In this document: piece after piece, positions 51,924 through 61,924 of the stretch
Layout of the letters: each line of letters starts with the position of its first letter
Position numbering within the stretch: the first letter of the stretch is position 1
Assembly: GCA_026398615.1 (NCBI GenBank)
Contig: JAPLSN010000024.1
Span: forward strand, 61,984-125,983
Length of the DNA stretch: 64,000 nt
Origin: Spirochaetota bacterium
GTDB lineage: Bacteria; Spirochaetota; Spirochaetia; Treponematales; UBA12059
Direction: 5' to 3'
The notes under the pieces: model-generated
The model's input: only the letters and a program-made list of their open reading frames with translations
Databases searched by the model: none
What the model was told of the DNA's origin: nothing
Made by a program: the position numbers and the translations under genes

Positions 51924-52017
51924 GAACGGGTTCCTCCTGGAAAACTGATGTTTTCACAGTATTTAACCGTTTTAGAAAAAACGCAAGTGGTTGCGCGAAG
52001 ATTCCCGGAAACGCAGA

Positions 52018-52324
52018 ATGGATTTCGAGGGCTGGTACTTCAAGCAGGTGACGCATGCCCCGGATGAAACCCGGGCTTTCATCCCGGTGATTCCCCGAGG
52101 AGCTTCCACCGGCGGAGGCTGTTCCTCGGTGCAAGCCATCGAGGGGCGGACGGGGAGGCATGCTCCGTGCGCCGATCAACGGCCTTCTCTCCCGCCGCAT
52201 CGCCGAGTCCATCGACGCGACGCTCCGGGTACGCATCCGCGCGGGCGTCTCGATGCGCTGGTCGGGAGAAGCGGGCAACGCGGGCCTCGAAGTGGCGGGA
52301 GAGATCGGCAGTCCAGCCCGCTGA
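52018..52324 (+). pseudogene. tocopherol-cyclase-like gene stub with lost middle
   Basis: The frame from ATG 52018 reads MDFEGWYFKQVTHAPDET and AFIPVI, then CSSVQAIEG, as in the N-terminus of tocopherol-cyclase-like proteins (FEGWYFK, AxIPGxx, FIQVxDG). After a frame change at about 52160 it reads MLRAPINGLLSRRIAESIDATL, then AGLEVAGE before the stop at 52324, as in the C-terminus (aPxxGxxxRxIxES, GLEVxG). Some 200 residues between are missing. It sits in the 488-bp space between the ABC importer and typA. It is another example of the stub pattern seen at 28742 and 60776. Confidence 0.62.
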
Positions 52325-52411
52325 AGGGCCCGGGGACCGCCCCTAGAATGTTTCCCGCCATCAACTTATCATGGCACATTCCTCCTCGCGCAATCCAGGA
52401 CAGGCCACGAA

Positions 52412-54253
<1,842 letters not shown>

Positions 54254-54311
54254 GCGTCCCGTCAATACCGACGGGAACAGAACGGCATGCATACCAATCC
54301 TTGCCATAATT

Positions 54312-54382
54312 AAGGAAACATGCATCATCCATTTTTCGCTCCCGCGAAGGGTGATCATTGAGGATTCATGTTTCCTTTCCAT
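54312..54382 (+). repeat. dispersed ~70-bp palindromic repeat, copy 3
   Basis: The best-preserved copy: AAGGAAACATGCATCATCC at the start, TTCGCTCCCGCGAAGGGTG in the middle and GATTCATGTTTCCTTTCC at the end. It lies 58 bp after the typA stop, convergent with the outer-membrane gene. Confidence 0.85.
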
Positions 54383-54436
54383 GTGGAATGATTAGCAAGC
54401 CGGGAAATCGCATTATTGCCATGAGAGCTCTATCAT

Positions 54437-54452
54437 GGAGCTCTGTCCCCGG
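54437..54452 (+). repeat. copy of the GGAGCTCTGTCCCCGG motif
   Basis: One of seven matches to GCTCTGTCCC in the window; this copy is intergenic, 29 bp before the stop of the beta-barrel gene. Confidence 0.7.
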
Positions 54453-54480
54453 TCCGGGTCGCTCCCCGCGGCAACCAGCT

Positions 54481-55755
54481 TCAGAATTCCATCCTGGACT
54501 GGATTGTCAGCCCCAGGGAATTGTTCCCGGCAAGACTCGTGAACTCCTTTTCTTCTCCCCCACCGTTGTAGGACAGGGAAACCGTAAAGGGGGGACTTCC
54601 GGACAGGTCCGCGTTCTCCGAAAGCTTCAGGCTGAAGGAAGCGTCCGAGAGATTGGCGATGCCCGAGAACATCGTCGAAAGCTTGTTCGAAAAAAGCTCG
54701 TCGGCCGTCAACGCCAGGTATGCGTAGGCTTCGCCGGAGTACAGGGGCAGGTATGTCCCCGCGTCATAGGCACCCGTGCGGTCGGATCCTCGGGAGTCGT
54801 AGTAACCCTCGCCCGACAGCGTCCAGCGCTTGAGCTCGTCAAGAGCCCGCGAAAAACCGAGGGACGCGGCCAGATACCCATTGAAGGTATCGTACTCGGG
54901 AGCGAAGGCCGTTTCCCCATACAGGGTAAAACCGAGCACGCGTCCGGAAACATCGAAGCCCAGCCGGGCTTGCGCTTCAAGACCACCATAGGCCGAGAGG
55001 CCGAACTCGGCGCCGGCGATGGCCGCATCGGCGCGGAATGCGACATTCGTCCAGCGAACCACATCCTTGACCGCGCCTGAATCGACGGTGCCGGAAAAGT
55101 CGGCAAAGGCGAAGAGGTTGGCCCGCGGGAAGGGCACATGCACGCGCAGCCCCGGCTTCCCGCTCCGGAGGTCCACCGGCTGGAAAGGATCGGCCCGTTC
55201 CAGGTTGATGAAATCCACGGGGCTCCAGATGCGGGTGGCCCCCCAGGCGATGAGCTGGTTTCCCGCCCTGAAGAACACGCGCTTGCCGATATCAAAGCCA
55301 TAATGAAGCTCCGAGAGTGTGAACGAGGGCTGCGTGTAGTCGACAGGCGGGGCCGGGAACGCGACATCACCCGATTCCCCTTGGGCAAAGGAATACCGGG
55401 TATTGTACGCGATGTAGAGCGCTCCGAAATCCGGTGAGCTCGCCTTGGCGAAAATCTTGCCGGATAATCCGGCTTGGGCCGTGTACCCGGTGAACCCGGA
55501 CATCGTCGCGGCATTCATGCTCGCGATGACAGTCCCCCCGGCCTGCAATTCGGTGCCCGCAGTCACGGGGCCAGACCCGGCGTCCTCCCCTCCCGGCACG
55601 GATCCCGCCGCCGCATCGAAGGCGCCCGGCGAAAAGGGATCGTCGTCAGGTCCCTGGGGAGCGTCCTGGGCTGCGGCCGCGAACGGAAGGAGCAGAGACA
55701 GGACCGCCGCGACCAGCAGGCGCTCCGGGTGGTTTATCCTCGTTGTTCGCTTCAT
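54481..55755 (-). CDS. predicted outer-membrane beta-barrel protein
   Basis: A 424-residue exported protein with a signal peptide ending AAAAQ, then an acidic low-complexity patch, and after residue 70 alternating beta strands typical of a porin-like barrel (for example ALYIAYNTRYSFAQGES; KRVFFRAGNQLIAWGATRIW; SLTIQSRMEF-type ending). It finishes with Phe, the C-terminal barrel-assembly signal. The composition and the WGATRIWSPVDFINL motif recall barrel proteins found beside LolA-like/permease clusters. It is the last gene of a five-gene unit with 12-bp gaps, so it may form the outer-membrane part of an export system. Confidence 0.78.
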   Translation of the reverse strand: MKRTTRINHPERLLVAAVLSLLLPFAAAAQDAPQGPDDDPFSPGAFDAAAGSVPGGEDAGSGPVTAGTELQAGGTVIASMNAATMSGFTGYTAQAGLSGKIFAKASSPDFGALYIAYNTRYSFAQGESGDVAFPAPPVDYTQPSFTLSELHYGFDIGKRVFFRAGNQLIAWGATRIWSPVDFINLERADPFQPVDLRSGKPGLRVHVPFPRANLFAFADFSGTVDSGAVKDVVRWTNVAFRADAAIAGAEFGLSAYGGLEAQARLGFDVSGRVLGFTLYGETAFAPEYDTFNGYLAASLGFSRALDELKRWTLSGEGYYDSRGSDRTGAYDAGTYLPLYSGEAYAYLALTADELFSNKLSTMFSGIANLSDASFSLKLSENADLSGSPPFTVSLSYNGGGEEKEFTSLAGNNSLGLTIQSRMEF

Positions 55756-55767
55756 GCCGACCCCCCC

Positions 55768-56580
55768 CTAACGGGACTGTTCCTCGAGGAACGCCTTGGA
55801 AAAGACATAGTCCTGGATGCGGCTCGTCGAGATGGCGTCGTTCGTGAGGTAGGTCTGCTGCCCCTTCTCGAGGGCGTCCACGGAGAGGAGCTTGGTGAAG
55901 ATGTATTTGCCTTTCCCGAGATCCTGGTAATCGACGTAGTAGCTCGTGCGCAGGAGGGTTTCCGATGCGCTAAAATTCTCCACCTTGACCGGGAGCCCGT
56001 CGCCTTTGCGCAGGTACCATTTCTGCACGGGGAAGGACACGTCGAGCTGGAGCGCGTCGAGCCTCACGATGTCGCAATCCCATTTGGAAACCCTCGCCTG
56101 CCCCGCGAGCGTCGCCCGGTACTGGTCCAGGAGGCGGGATTTCCCGAAGAGGTCCGTCCTGACATCGGTGGATCCGACGTCGTCCTTGCGGTTGCGGTAG
56201 ACGAACTCCCTCGTCGAAGGAAGATAGAGGAAGAGATCGTCCTTGCTCCGGTAATATCCCTTTCCCTTCTCGCTGTCGGGAAACTGGAAAATGAGGGTGA
56301 ACGCGTCCACCGCATCGCGCCTGAAGATTCGCACGCGAAGGACCCGGTCCGTCTCTGCCGCCTTCTTCTGCACGAAGGTGAAGGTGTTCGTCACGTCGAG
56401 TCCTTCAAGGTTGAGCTTGTCCTCGAAACCCCGCACGAGCGCCGCGGCCGCCGGATCGCTCGCAGCTCCACCCTTCGCCGTCCCCTGCGCGGCGACGGGG
56501 AACGCGGCAAGGGCGAGGGCGGCGGCGAGGGCGGCGGCCGCATGGCCCGAGCAATTCCCGGTATGCTGTTTCGGTTTCAT
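55768..56580 (-). CDS. LolA-like outer-membrane lipoprotein-sorting protein
   Basis: A 270-residue secreted protein: signal peptide to VAAQG, then a LolA/LolB-like fold. The visible family elements are LRVRIFRRDAVDAFTLIFQFP, KGKGYYRSKDDLFLYLPSTREFVY and the late FVYRNRKDDVGSTDVRTD. Such proteins carry lipids or lipid-modified substrates across the periplasm. It is coupled to two LolC/E-like permeases and an ATPase. The ATG at 56580 has AAGGAG 9 nt upstream; the longer ORF reads into the permease gene. Length is typical. Confidence 0.85.
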   Translation of the reverse strand: MKPKQHTGNCSGHAAAALAAALALAAFPVAAQGTAKGGAASDPAAAALVRGFEDKLNLEGLDVTNTFTFVQKKAAETDRVLRVRIFRRDAVDAFTLIFQFPDSEKGKGYYRSKDDLFLYLPSTREFVYRNRKDDVGSTDVRTDLFGKSRLLDQYRATLAGQARVSKWDCDIVRLDALQLDVSFPVQKWYLRKGDGLPVKVENFSASETLLRTSYYVDYQDLGKGKYIFTKLLSVDALEKGQQTYLTNDAISTSRIQDYVFSKAFLEEQSR

Positions 56581-56593
56581 TTCATGCTCCTTG

Positions 56594-57919
56594 TCAGAAA
56601 GTCTTCGTAAGGGCCTCGACGGGGCTGATGCTCCCGCCGCGCCGCGCCGGGAAGAAGGAGAAAAAGGCGGCAAAGGCCGCGATGGCTGCCACCACGGCGC
56701 CAATGTCCTCCAGCCTCGGCGACAGGACGAGCCGTCCCGAGCTCAGGAAGATGCCGAGTTGTCCACCGGGAGGAAAAGAGAGCCAGCTCCCCGCGGCAAA
56801 GGCGACGATGACGGCGAAGGCTGCCCCGGCGGCCGAAAAGGCGAGGGCGAGAATGGCGCTCTCCGTCACGAAGAGCGCGGCAACGCCGCCGCGGTCCATC
56901 CCGATGGCGCGCATGGTCCCGATCTCGCGCAGGCGCTCGTTGATGGTCATGCGGAGGTTGATGAAGATCGAGGCGATGATGACCGCGAGGAGGATGCCCG
57001 CCACCGCCCCGCCGACGGCGTTGACGGCGCCGAGCACGCTCCGGACGATGCCGAGCACCTCGTCGAGCGTTGAAAGTTTCAGCATGACCCGATCGCGTCC
57101 TTCCTTGTCGGCTTCGTACTTGACGCTCGCGGCAGATACGGCCGATATCGCTTCGGAGTCGTTCCTGGGCTTCGAAACCTCGAATCCGGCCGCGGCCAGG
57201 GCGTCCGAGAGGGCGTCGCGCTTTTCCGCAAGCCCCGTGGGCCGCGGCAGCCAGGCATACATCGTCGTCGCTGCCCCCGCATCGGCAAGGTCCAGGGCGC
57301 GGAGGAACTCGAAGTGCGTGAGCACGAAGCCGCGCATGAAGAAGTTGTCGGTTTCGTAGATGCCGCGCACGGTAAGGATGCCTGTATTGAAGGCGCCGAA
57401 TCGGGTCCTCGTGGACAGGACGACGGTCTCGCCCGTCGCAAGGGCGAAATACCCGGCTATATCCCCGGGAAGTACGACCCCGTTCGGATCCGCCGCCAGG
57501 TCTTCCCACGAACCCGAAGAGAAAACCATCTGTCCCCGGAAACCCTCGTCCTTCGCCATGTCGATCCCGGTGAAGCCGAGCCGCTTCGAAAGACCCTTGT
57601 AGTAGACTGCCGACTGGACGAGGTAGCGCGGAAGCACCACCGCGCCGCGGCCGAGCTGGGCTTCGGCGATCGCGGCGACTTCGGGACTCCGCTCAATCCC
57701 GTTGAAGATGCGCCCTCCCTTTGCGAACTGCCCCGATATCGTGATGTGCCCGGCGCTCGAACGGACGAGGCTCGTCGAGATGTTGTCCGAGGCGCCGCGG
57801 GAAAAGGAAAACAGGAGAACGAGGAGGAACGCGACGATGGCGTAGTTCGCGCCGAGCGTGAAGCTCCTCTTTTTCTGCCTGAAAACGTTCTTGAAAGCGA
57901 TGCCGATGAAGTTCCACAT
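56594..57919 (-). CDS. LolC/E- or MacB-like ABC transporter permease 1
   Basis: A 441-residue inner-membrane permease with one N-terminal segment (FTLGANYAIVAFLLVLLFSF), a large extracytoplasmic domain and three C-terminal segments, the FtsX/LolE arrangement. The FtsX core block is GGAVAGILLAVIIASIFINLRMTINERLREIGTMRAIG. The start at 57919 (MWNFIGIAFKN) has AGGAG 8 nt upstream; a closer ATG two codons earlier is too near that site. The gap to the next gene is 11 bp. It likely pairs with the following permease to extract lipids or lipoproteins. Confidence 0.87.
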   Translation of the reverse strand: MWNFIGIAFKNVFRQKKRSFTLGANYAIVAFLLVLLFSFSRGASDNISTSLVRSSAGHITISGQFAKGGRIFNGIERSPEVAAIAEAQLGRGAVVLPRYLVQSAVYYKGLSKRLGFTGIDMAKDEGFRGQMVFSSGSWEDLAADPNGVVLPGDIAGYFALATGETVVLSTRTRFGAFNTGILTVRGIYETDNFFMRGFVLTHFEFLRALDLADAGAATTMYAWLPRPTGLAEKRDALSDALAAAGFEVSKPRNDSEAISAVSAASVKYEADKEGRDRVMLKLSTLDEVLGIVRSVLGAVNAVGGAVAGILLAVIIASIFINLRMTINERLREIGTMRAIGMDRGGVAALFVTESAILALAFSAAGAAFAVIVAFAAGSWLSFPPGGQLGIFLSSGRLVLSPRLEDIGAVVAAIAAFAAFFSFFPARRGGSISPVEALTKTF

Positions 57920-57930
57920 GTGCATTTCTC

Positions 57931-59379
57931 CTAGCGCTCGCTCATGGCCTTGAGCGGGGTGATGGATGTCGCGACACGCACGGGATACAGGGTTGCAAGG
58001 ACGGAGACCACCGCGACCGCGACGAGGGTCTGCACGAAGTGCCACGCGTTTGCCCTGAGCGGCAGCCGTCCGCCGCCGATGAGGAACTGCGAGATCGTCT
58101 CCGGAAGGGGCACGCCCCCCGAAAGGGCCGCCATCACCACGCCCGCCGCGACCATGCCGACGAGGGCGGCCGCCAGGTTCAGAATGAGGGTTTCCGCCAG
58201 GAACATGTTCCTGACGAAAGACTTGTCGCTCCCGATGGCGCGCATCGTCCCGATCTCGGCCGTCCGCTCGACGACGTTGATGATGAGGGTATTCGCGAAG
58301 ATGAGGGCGACCACGAGGAAAACGAGTCCCGTGGCGAGCCAGATGAAGGCCTGGAGGGCTTTCGAAATACTCGCATAGAAACCCGAGGCCGCGTCCCAGC
58401 GGGCCGCCTTCACCTCGAGGCCATCCGTCGCCTCGATGGCGGCGATGAAGCGGTCGACGGTGGCATGATCCTTGAGCTTGACCGCGATCATGGTGAATCC
58501 GGAGAGCGCCTCCGACCGGAGCGAACCGAGGTCCAGTTCTCCGATGCCGGCATCCGCCAGGCCGAAGATCGCGTCCTCGCCCCCTTGTGCCGCGGCGAGA
58601 CCCGCGTTGAGCGCCTCGGGAAGGGCCGTGACCCCGGTATAGTTGTAGAGTTCTGAGTAGGTGGCCGCATCGACGAAGTTGATGTAGTTGAAAACGCTCT
58701 TGTAGTGCTTCGGCTCGAAGATGCCGGTCACGCGGGATGGCAAGGCGTTAGCGCCGCCCTCTGTGATGCCGAGGAGGGTAACCCGTTCGCCGACACGGAG
58801 CTGCACGCCGTAATTCCTGAGGTACTGCCCGTTCTGGAAGGCGCTGATCATGACGCCGCGAGCTCTGTCCCCGGTCGAGCCGTCGCCTGTCACGCCGGTC
58901 CCGGGCGGGGACAGAGCTCCGTCTTCCCGTATCCCGAAGAAACTCCCGTCCTTCACGTCGACATTGGGGAATACCTTCCGGTAGGGTCCCGGCTCGACGG
59001 CATAGAAGATGAATGGCAGATCGACCTTTCTCCCGTCGCGTTCGACCTGGACGAGGCCGTAGTTCTGCGCGAAGGATGCCCAGGTGAGGACCTCGGGGGA
59101 CGCGGAAAGGAATCGTCCTACTTCGTCCGCATTCCGGATGTTCGGCAAGGGGGTGTTGAAGGCAAAGGGAGAAGGAAGTTCCTTGGACCTGGCCGAATAG
59201 ACGATGAGGTCACCGGTAAAGTTGTCGATGATCGAGGCACGCGAAGCCTCGCCGGCCGATGAGCTGAAAGCCGTCCCGAAGACCGAGAGGAAGGTCCCGA
59301 AGGCGACGAGGGATCCTATGAGCACCATGCGTCCCTTGCGGCGCATGATCGTCCGCAGCGCGAGTCTCAGTACCAGCAT
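57931..59379 (-). CDS. LolC/E- or MacB-like ABC transporter permease 2
   Basis: A 482-residue partner permease with the same plan: N-terminal segment RRKGRMVLIGSLVAFGTFLSVFG, periplasmic domain, and an FtsX core (LVFLVVALIFANTLIINVVERTAEIGTMRAIG). Within the periplasmic domain, 58858-58920 carries an inverted pair of the GAGCTCTGTCCCC motif, encoding ALSPPGTGVTGDGSTGDRARG without breaking the frame. That insertion may be a mobile repeat hit kept in frame. It is 4 bp after the ATPase gene. Confidence 0.86.
   Translation of the reverse strand: MLVLRLALRTIMRRKGRMVLIGSLVAFGTFLSVFGTAFSSSAGEASRASIIDNFTGDLIVYSARSKELPSPFAFNTPLPNIRNADEVGRFLSASPEVLTWASFAQNYGLVQVERDGRKVDLPFIFYAVEPGPYRKVFPNVDVKDGSFFGIREDGALSPPGTGVTGDGSTGDRARGVMISAFQNGQYLRNYGVQLRVGERVTLLGITEGGANALPSRVTGIFEPKHYKSVFNYINFVDAATYSELYNYTGVTALPEALNAGLAAAQGGEDAIFGLADAGIGELDLGSLRSEALSGFTMIAVKLKDHATVDRFIAAIEATDGLEVKAARWDAASGFYASISKALQAFIWLATGLVFLVVALIFANTLIINVVERTAEIGTMRAIGSDKSFVRNMFLAETLILNLAAALVGMVAAGVVMAALSGGVPLPETISQFLIGGGRLPLRANAWHFVQTLVAVAVVSVLATLYPVRVATSITPLKAMSER
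58858..58920. repeat. inverted pair of GAGCTCTGTCCCC motifs inside a coding region
   Basis: GCGAGCTCTGTCCCCGG and CGGGGACAGAGCTCC face each other about 30 bp apart within the permease gene. The reading frame is kept, adding about 20 Gly/Pro/Asp-rich residues. Confidence 0.8.
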
Positions 59380-59383
59380 GGTC

Positions 59384-60076
59384 CTAGACCTCCGCCCCGT
59401 CGTATCCCACGACCTTCCCGTCGAGCACGTTGATCACCCGTTTCGCCTCGCGCATGATGTGGGCATCGTGGGTGGAAAAGATGAAGGTGGTCTTGTCCGA
59501 CTCGTTGATGGAGCGCATGAGCTCGACGATGCGGATGCCGGTGCCTGAGTCGAGGTTGGCGGTCGGTTCGTCGGCCAGCACGATGAGCGGCCTGGTCACC
59601 AGGGCGCGTGCGATGGCCACGCGCTGCCGCTGGCCGCCCGAGAGCTCGTTCGGCTTGTTCTTGATCCGGTCGTCGAGGCCCACTTCCTCGATGAAACGCA
59701 TGACGAGTGCTTCGCGTTCCTTCCTCGTCAGCTTGCTCTTGACGAGGAGGGGGAACTCGATGTTCTCGTACACGTCGAGCACCGGTATGAGGTTGAATGA
59801 CTGGAAAATGAAGCCTATCTTCGTTCGCCTGTACCGCGTGAGCTCGCGGTCCGAGAGGCCGCCGACGTCCGCCCCGTCGATCGTCACCCTCCCCGAGCTC
59901 GGCACGTCGATACAGCCGAGCATGTTGAGCAGGGTGCTCTTGCCCGAGCCGGACGGCCCCGCGATCGCGAGGAATTCCCCCTTGTCGATCGAGACGGACA
60001 CGCCGCGGAGGGCTTCCACCACGGTGTCCCCGAGTTTGTAGCTCTTCCTGACATCGGCCAGTTCCACGACACTCAT
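59384..60076 (-). CDS. LolD/MacB-type ABC transporter ATPase
   Basis: A 230-residue ATPase of the LolD/MacB/FtsE type. Walker A is [18 protein letters not shown], the signature [17 protein letters not shown] is intact, Walker B is [13 protein letters not shown], and the H-loop reads FSTHDAHIM. It energises the two adjacent permeases. Its start overlaps the TetR gene by 4 bp, so it is the second gene of the operon and probably under the regulator's control. Confidence 0.94.
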   Translation of the reverse strand: MSVVELADVRKSYKLGDTVVEALRGVSVSIDKGEFLAIAGPSGSGKSTLLNMLGCIDVPSSGRVTIDGADVGGLSDRELTRYRRTKIGFIFQSFNLIPVLDVYENIEFPLLVKSKLTRKEREALVMRFIEEVGLDDRIKNKPNELSGGQRQRVAIARALVTRPLIVLADEPTANLDSGTGIRIVELMRSINESDKTTFIFSTHDAHIMREAKRVINVLDGKVVGYDGAEV

Positions 60077-60678
60077 CGTTGTACTCCTTCCTGATATCCG
60101 AGACCCGCGAGCATCACGTCAACGAGCTCGCCTGCCATTTCAATGCGACTCCTCCTGAGGGCGAAACCGGGTATCGCGTGCATGCTTTCCACGAGGCCGA
60201 TGAGGCCGCCGGCCACCAGGCCCGTATCGCGGCAACCGATCTCGCCATCGACGACGGCCTCGTCGAGGACAGCCTTGAGGCGCAGGATGAGGAGACCGTA
60301 AGCCAGGTCCATGAGGCGCCTGCCGTCCGCCGGAGCCAGGGCGGGCATGTCCGTTCTGGCCATCCTGATGAGATCCATGGGCGGCTGGGACAGGAGCCAG
60401 CCGGAAGCGGCTCTGAGCCGTGACCGAACCGAAGATCCTGCCGCAGCGATCGCCGCGTCCAGGCCCGCGCCATGGCGCCTGAGATTCCGCTCCGTCACCT
60501 CGATGAAGAGGGATTCCTTGCCCCCGGGAAAATGGTAATACAGCGAGGCGTGGGAAAGACCAAGAAGCGCAGCTATGTCCCTCAGTTTGACCGCGGAGTA
60601 GCCATGCTCGGAAAATAGATTTTCCGCCGCATCCAGGAGCCGCTCCCGTGCTGCCAGGGGCTCGGTAATTTTTCTCAC
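60073..60678 (-). CDS. TetR-family transcriptional regulator
   Basis: A 201-residue repressor. The helix-turn-helix domain is at residues 10-55 (RERLLDAAENLFSEHGYSAVKLRDIAALLGLSHASLYYHFPGGKESLF), with the family-typical YYHF turn; the C-terminal ligand domain is helical. A perfect 24-bp palindrome and a near-consensus promoter directly precede the gene, so it represses itself and, through overlap, the export operon. The start is a GTG immediately behind GGGAAG; the spacing is too short for a classical site, and the AAGGTGAG here could instead serve an ATT a few codons later. The true start is thus not certain. Confidence 0.9.
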   Translation of the reverse strand: MRKITEPLAARERLLDAAENLFSEHGYSAVKLRDIAALLGLSHASLYYHFPGGKESLFIEVTERNLRRHGAGLDAAIAAAGSSVRSRLRAASGWLLSQPPMDLIRMARTDMPALAPADGRRLMDLAYGLLILRLKAVLDEAVVDGEIGCRDTGLVAGGLIGLVESMHAIPGFALRRSRIEMAGELVDVMLAGLGYQEGVQR

Positions 60679-60688
60679 CTTCCCATCG

Positions 60689-60736
60689 ATACTACCAACA
60701 TGTTGGTAGTATACAGTTAAATATATATATGGTCAA
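60689..60736 (-). promoter_or_regulatory. promoter and palindromic operator of the TetR-controlled operon
   Basis: Reading leftwards, TTGACC (60736-60731) and TATACT (60713-60708) are 17 bp apart, a strong sigma-70 promoter. A 24-bp perfect palindrome with half-site ATACTACCAACA (60689-60712) covers the -10 box and the likely transcription start, the expected place for TetR-type repression. Confidence 0.85.
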
Positions 60737-60775
60737 ATAAAATTTTTGTTTCAATCAGTCGGATGGAAAACAGCA

Positions 60776-61588
60776 TCAGTGGGGGTGAAAAGTTTTCGTG
60801 CCCGGGCGAAAGCCGGATATCCCTCTCCGCGTCGATGAGCAGCGCGACGAGGCCAAGTCGGTCTGCGAGAGCGTACCCTGCTCCACCCTGAGGGCAAGCA
60901 GTACCAAGGGCGGCCCGTCTGCACCGGCCCGCCCTTCGACGACGACCGTCGCCGCGACGAGTATCCCTTCGAGCGGCCATCCCGTCGTCGTGTCCATGAT
61001 GTTATGCCAGCGCCGCCCCCCGGATTCGAACCAGCGCTCGTAAATCCCCGATGTCCCGACCATGTCGTCTCGGGCCATGCCCGCGTGAGACAGCTCGCTC
61101 GTACCCGAAAATTCATCGATACGGACCCGGCGCCAGTCGACGAGCGCGAGGGCAGCGGCATCTCCACGGGTTCCGGCACGCGAGGACTCGATGAGCCGAC
61201 TCCCCAGAGCCTGACCAAGGGGCCGACCGTCGGATCGAAGCGCCCGCCGGAAAGTTCCGCGAGATCGATACCCCGCTTCGCAATGGCGAAGAAGTCCGCC
61301 AAGACGAGGACTGGCCCCTGCCCTGCCGTTCAGGTTCGCGAGCTCGGAGCCCTCGCGCCACATGTTCATCGCCACGTCGATTGTACGCAGACGCGCCATG
61401 CTAACCTTTGCCAGGCTCGCGGCAACGGCAGGATCCGAACGGTCGTGGCGGCTCAGGCGGATCATCGACTGGAAAATCGAAGCCGTGCTCACCCGCGAGG
61501 GGGGGGCGCACAACCCGAGAACACGGCGCCAGCGAGGAGGGCTGCCACGACGATCACCACGGCGGCCAGCACATTCCGTCGATCTGTC
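60776..61588 (-). pseudogene. apbE: apbE (FAD:protein FMN transferase) relic, several frameshifts and internal loss
   Basis: An ATG at 61588 with AAGGA upstream begins a lipoprotein-type signal (MTDRRNVLAAVVIVVAALLAG.., SGC), then other frames read in order: DVAMNMWREGSELANLNG, SGGRFDPTVGPLVRLWG, ALVDWRRVRID, GTSGIYERWFESGGRRWHNIMD and TTTGWPLEGI. These follow the ApbE family, but the block around the LDLGGIAKG and GGD motifs, about 80 residues that make the FAD/metal site, is absent. At least three frame changes are needed. It is a broken gene. Intact ApbE attaches FMN to redox pumps such as Rnf/Nqr. Confidence 0.8.
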
Positions 61589-61924
61589 ATATCATCCTTG
61601 TCGGGGCAAGGCATGTTGCTGCATGCGGCTTATTGCCTCGGCTTTTCGATCGCCGTATCCGGAACCCAGCCAGGTTCGTCCATCCTGCCTGAAGTACTGT
61701 ATCCCCGCTTTCCCGGTGATGCTGCTTCCCCGAAACGAGGTGGCGGCGGGGTCAAGCTTTTCGCCGCGTCATTCACTGACATCCACATCCCGGAGTTGCC
61801 CGGCTCCATGGCACCGTTTGCGTTGGGTCCGAGGCGACCTTCGGGTTCTGGATGCGACCTTCGCACCCCGGGTCACACGGGCACTGCCGTGTACCTGCCG
61901 TAGAACTCCTTGTCGGACCGAAAT
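61589..61924. other. ~335-bp region with coding-like debris
   Basis: On the minus strand a frame without its own start reads SFRGSSITGKAGIQYF and WLGSGYGDRKAEAISR before a stop that abuts the apbE start. It looks like the tail of a destroyed gene that I cannot name. Confidence 0.4.

Noticed and set aside
54312-54382. Terminator of typA
   Set aside because: The same sequence occurs in two other, unrelated intergenic regions in either orientation, so it is better explained as a dispersed repeat that may act secondarily as a terminator.
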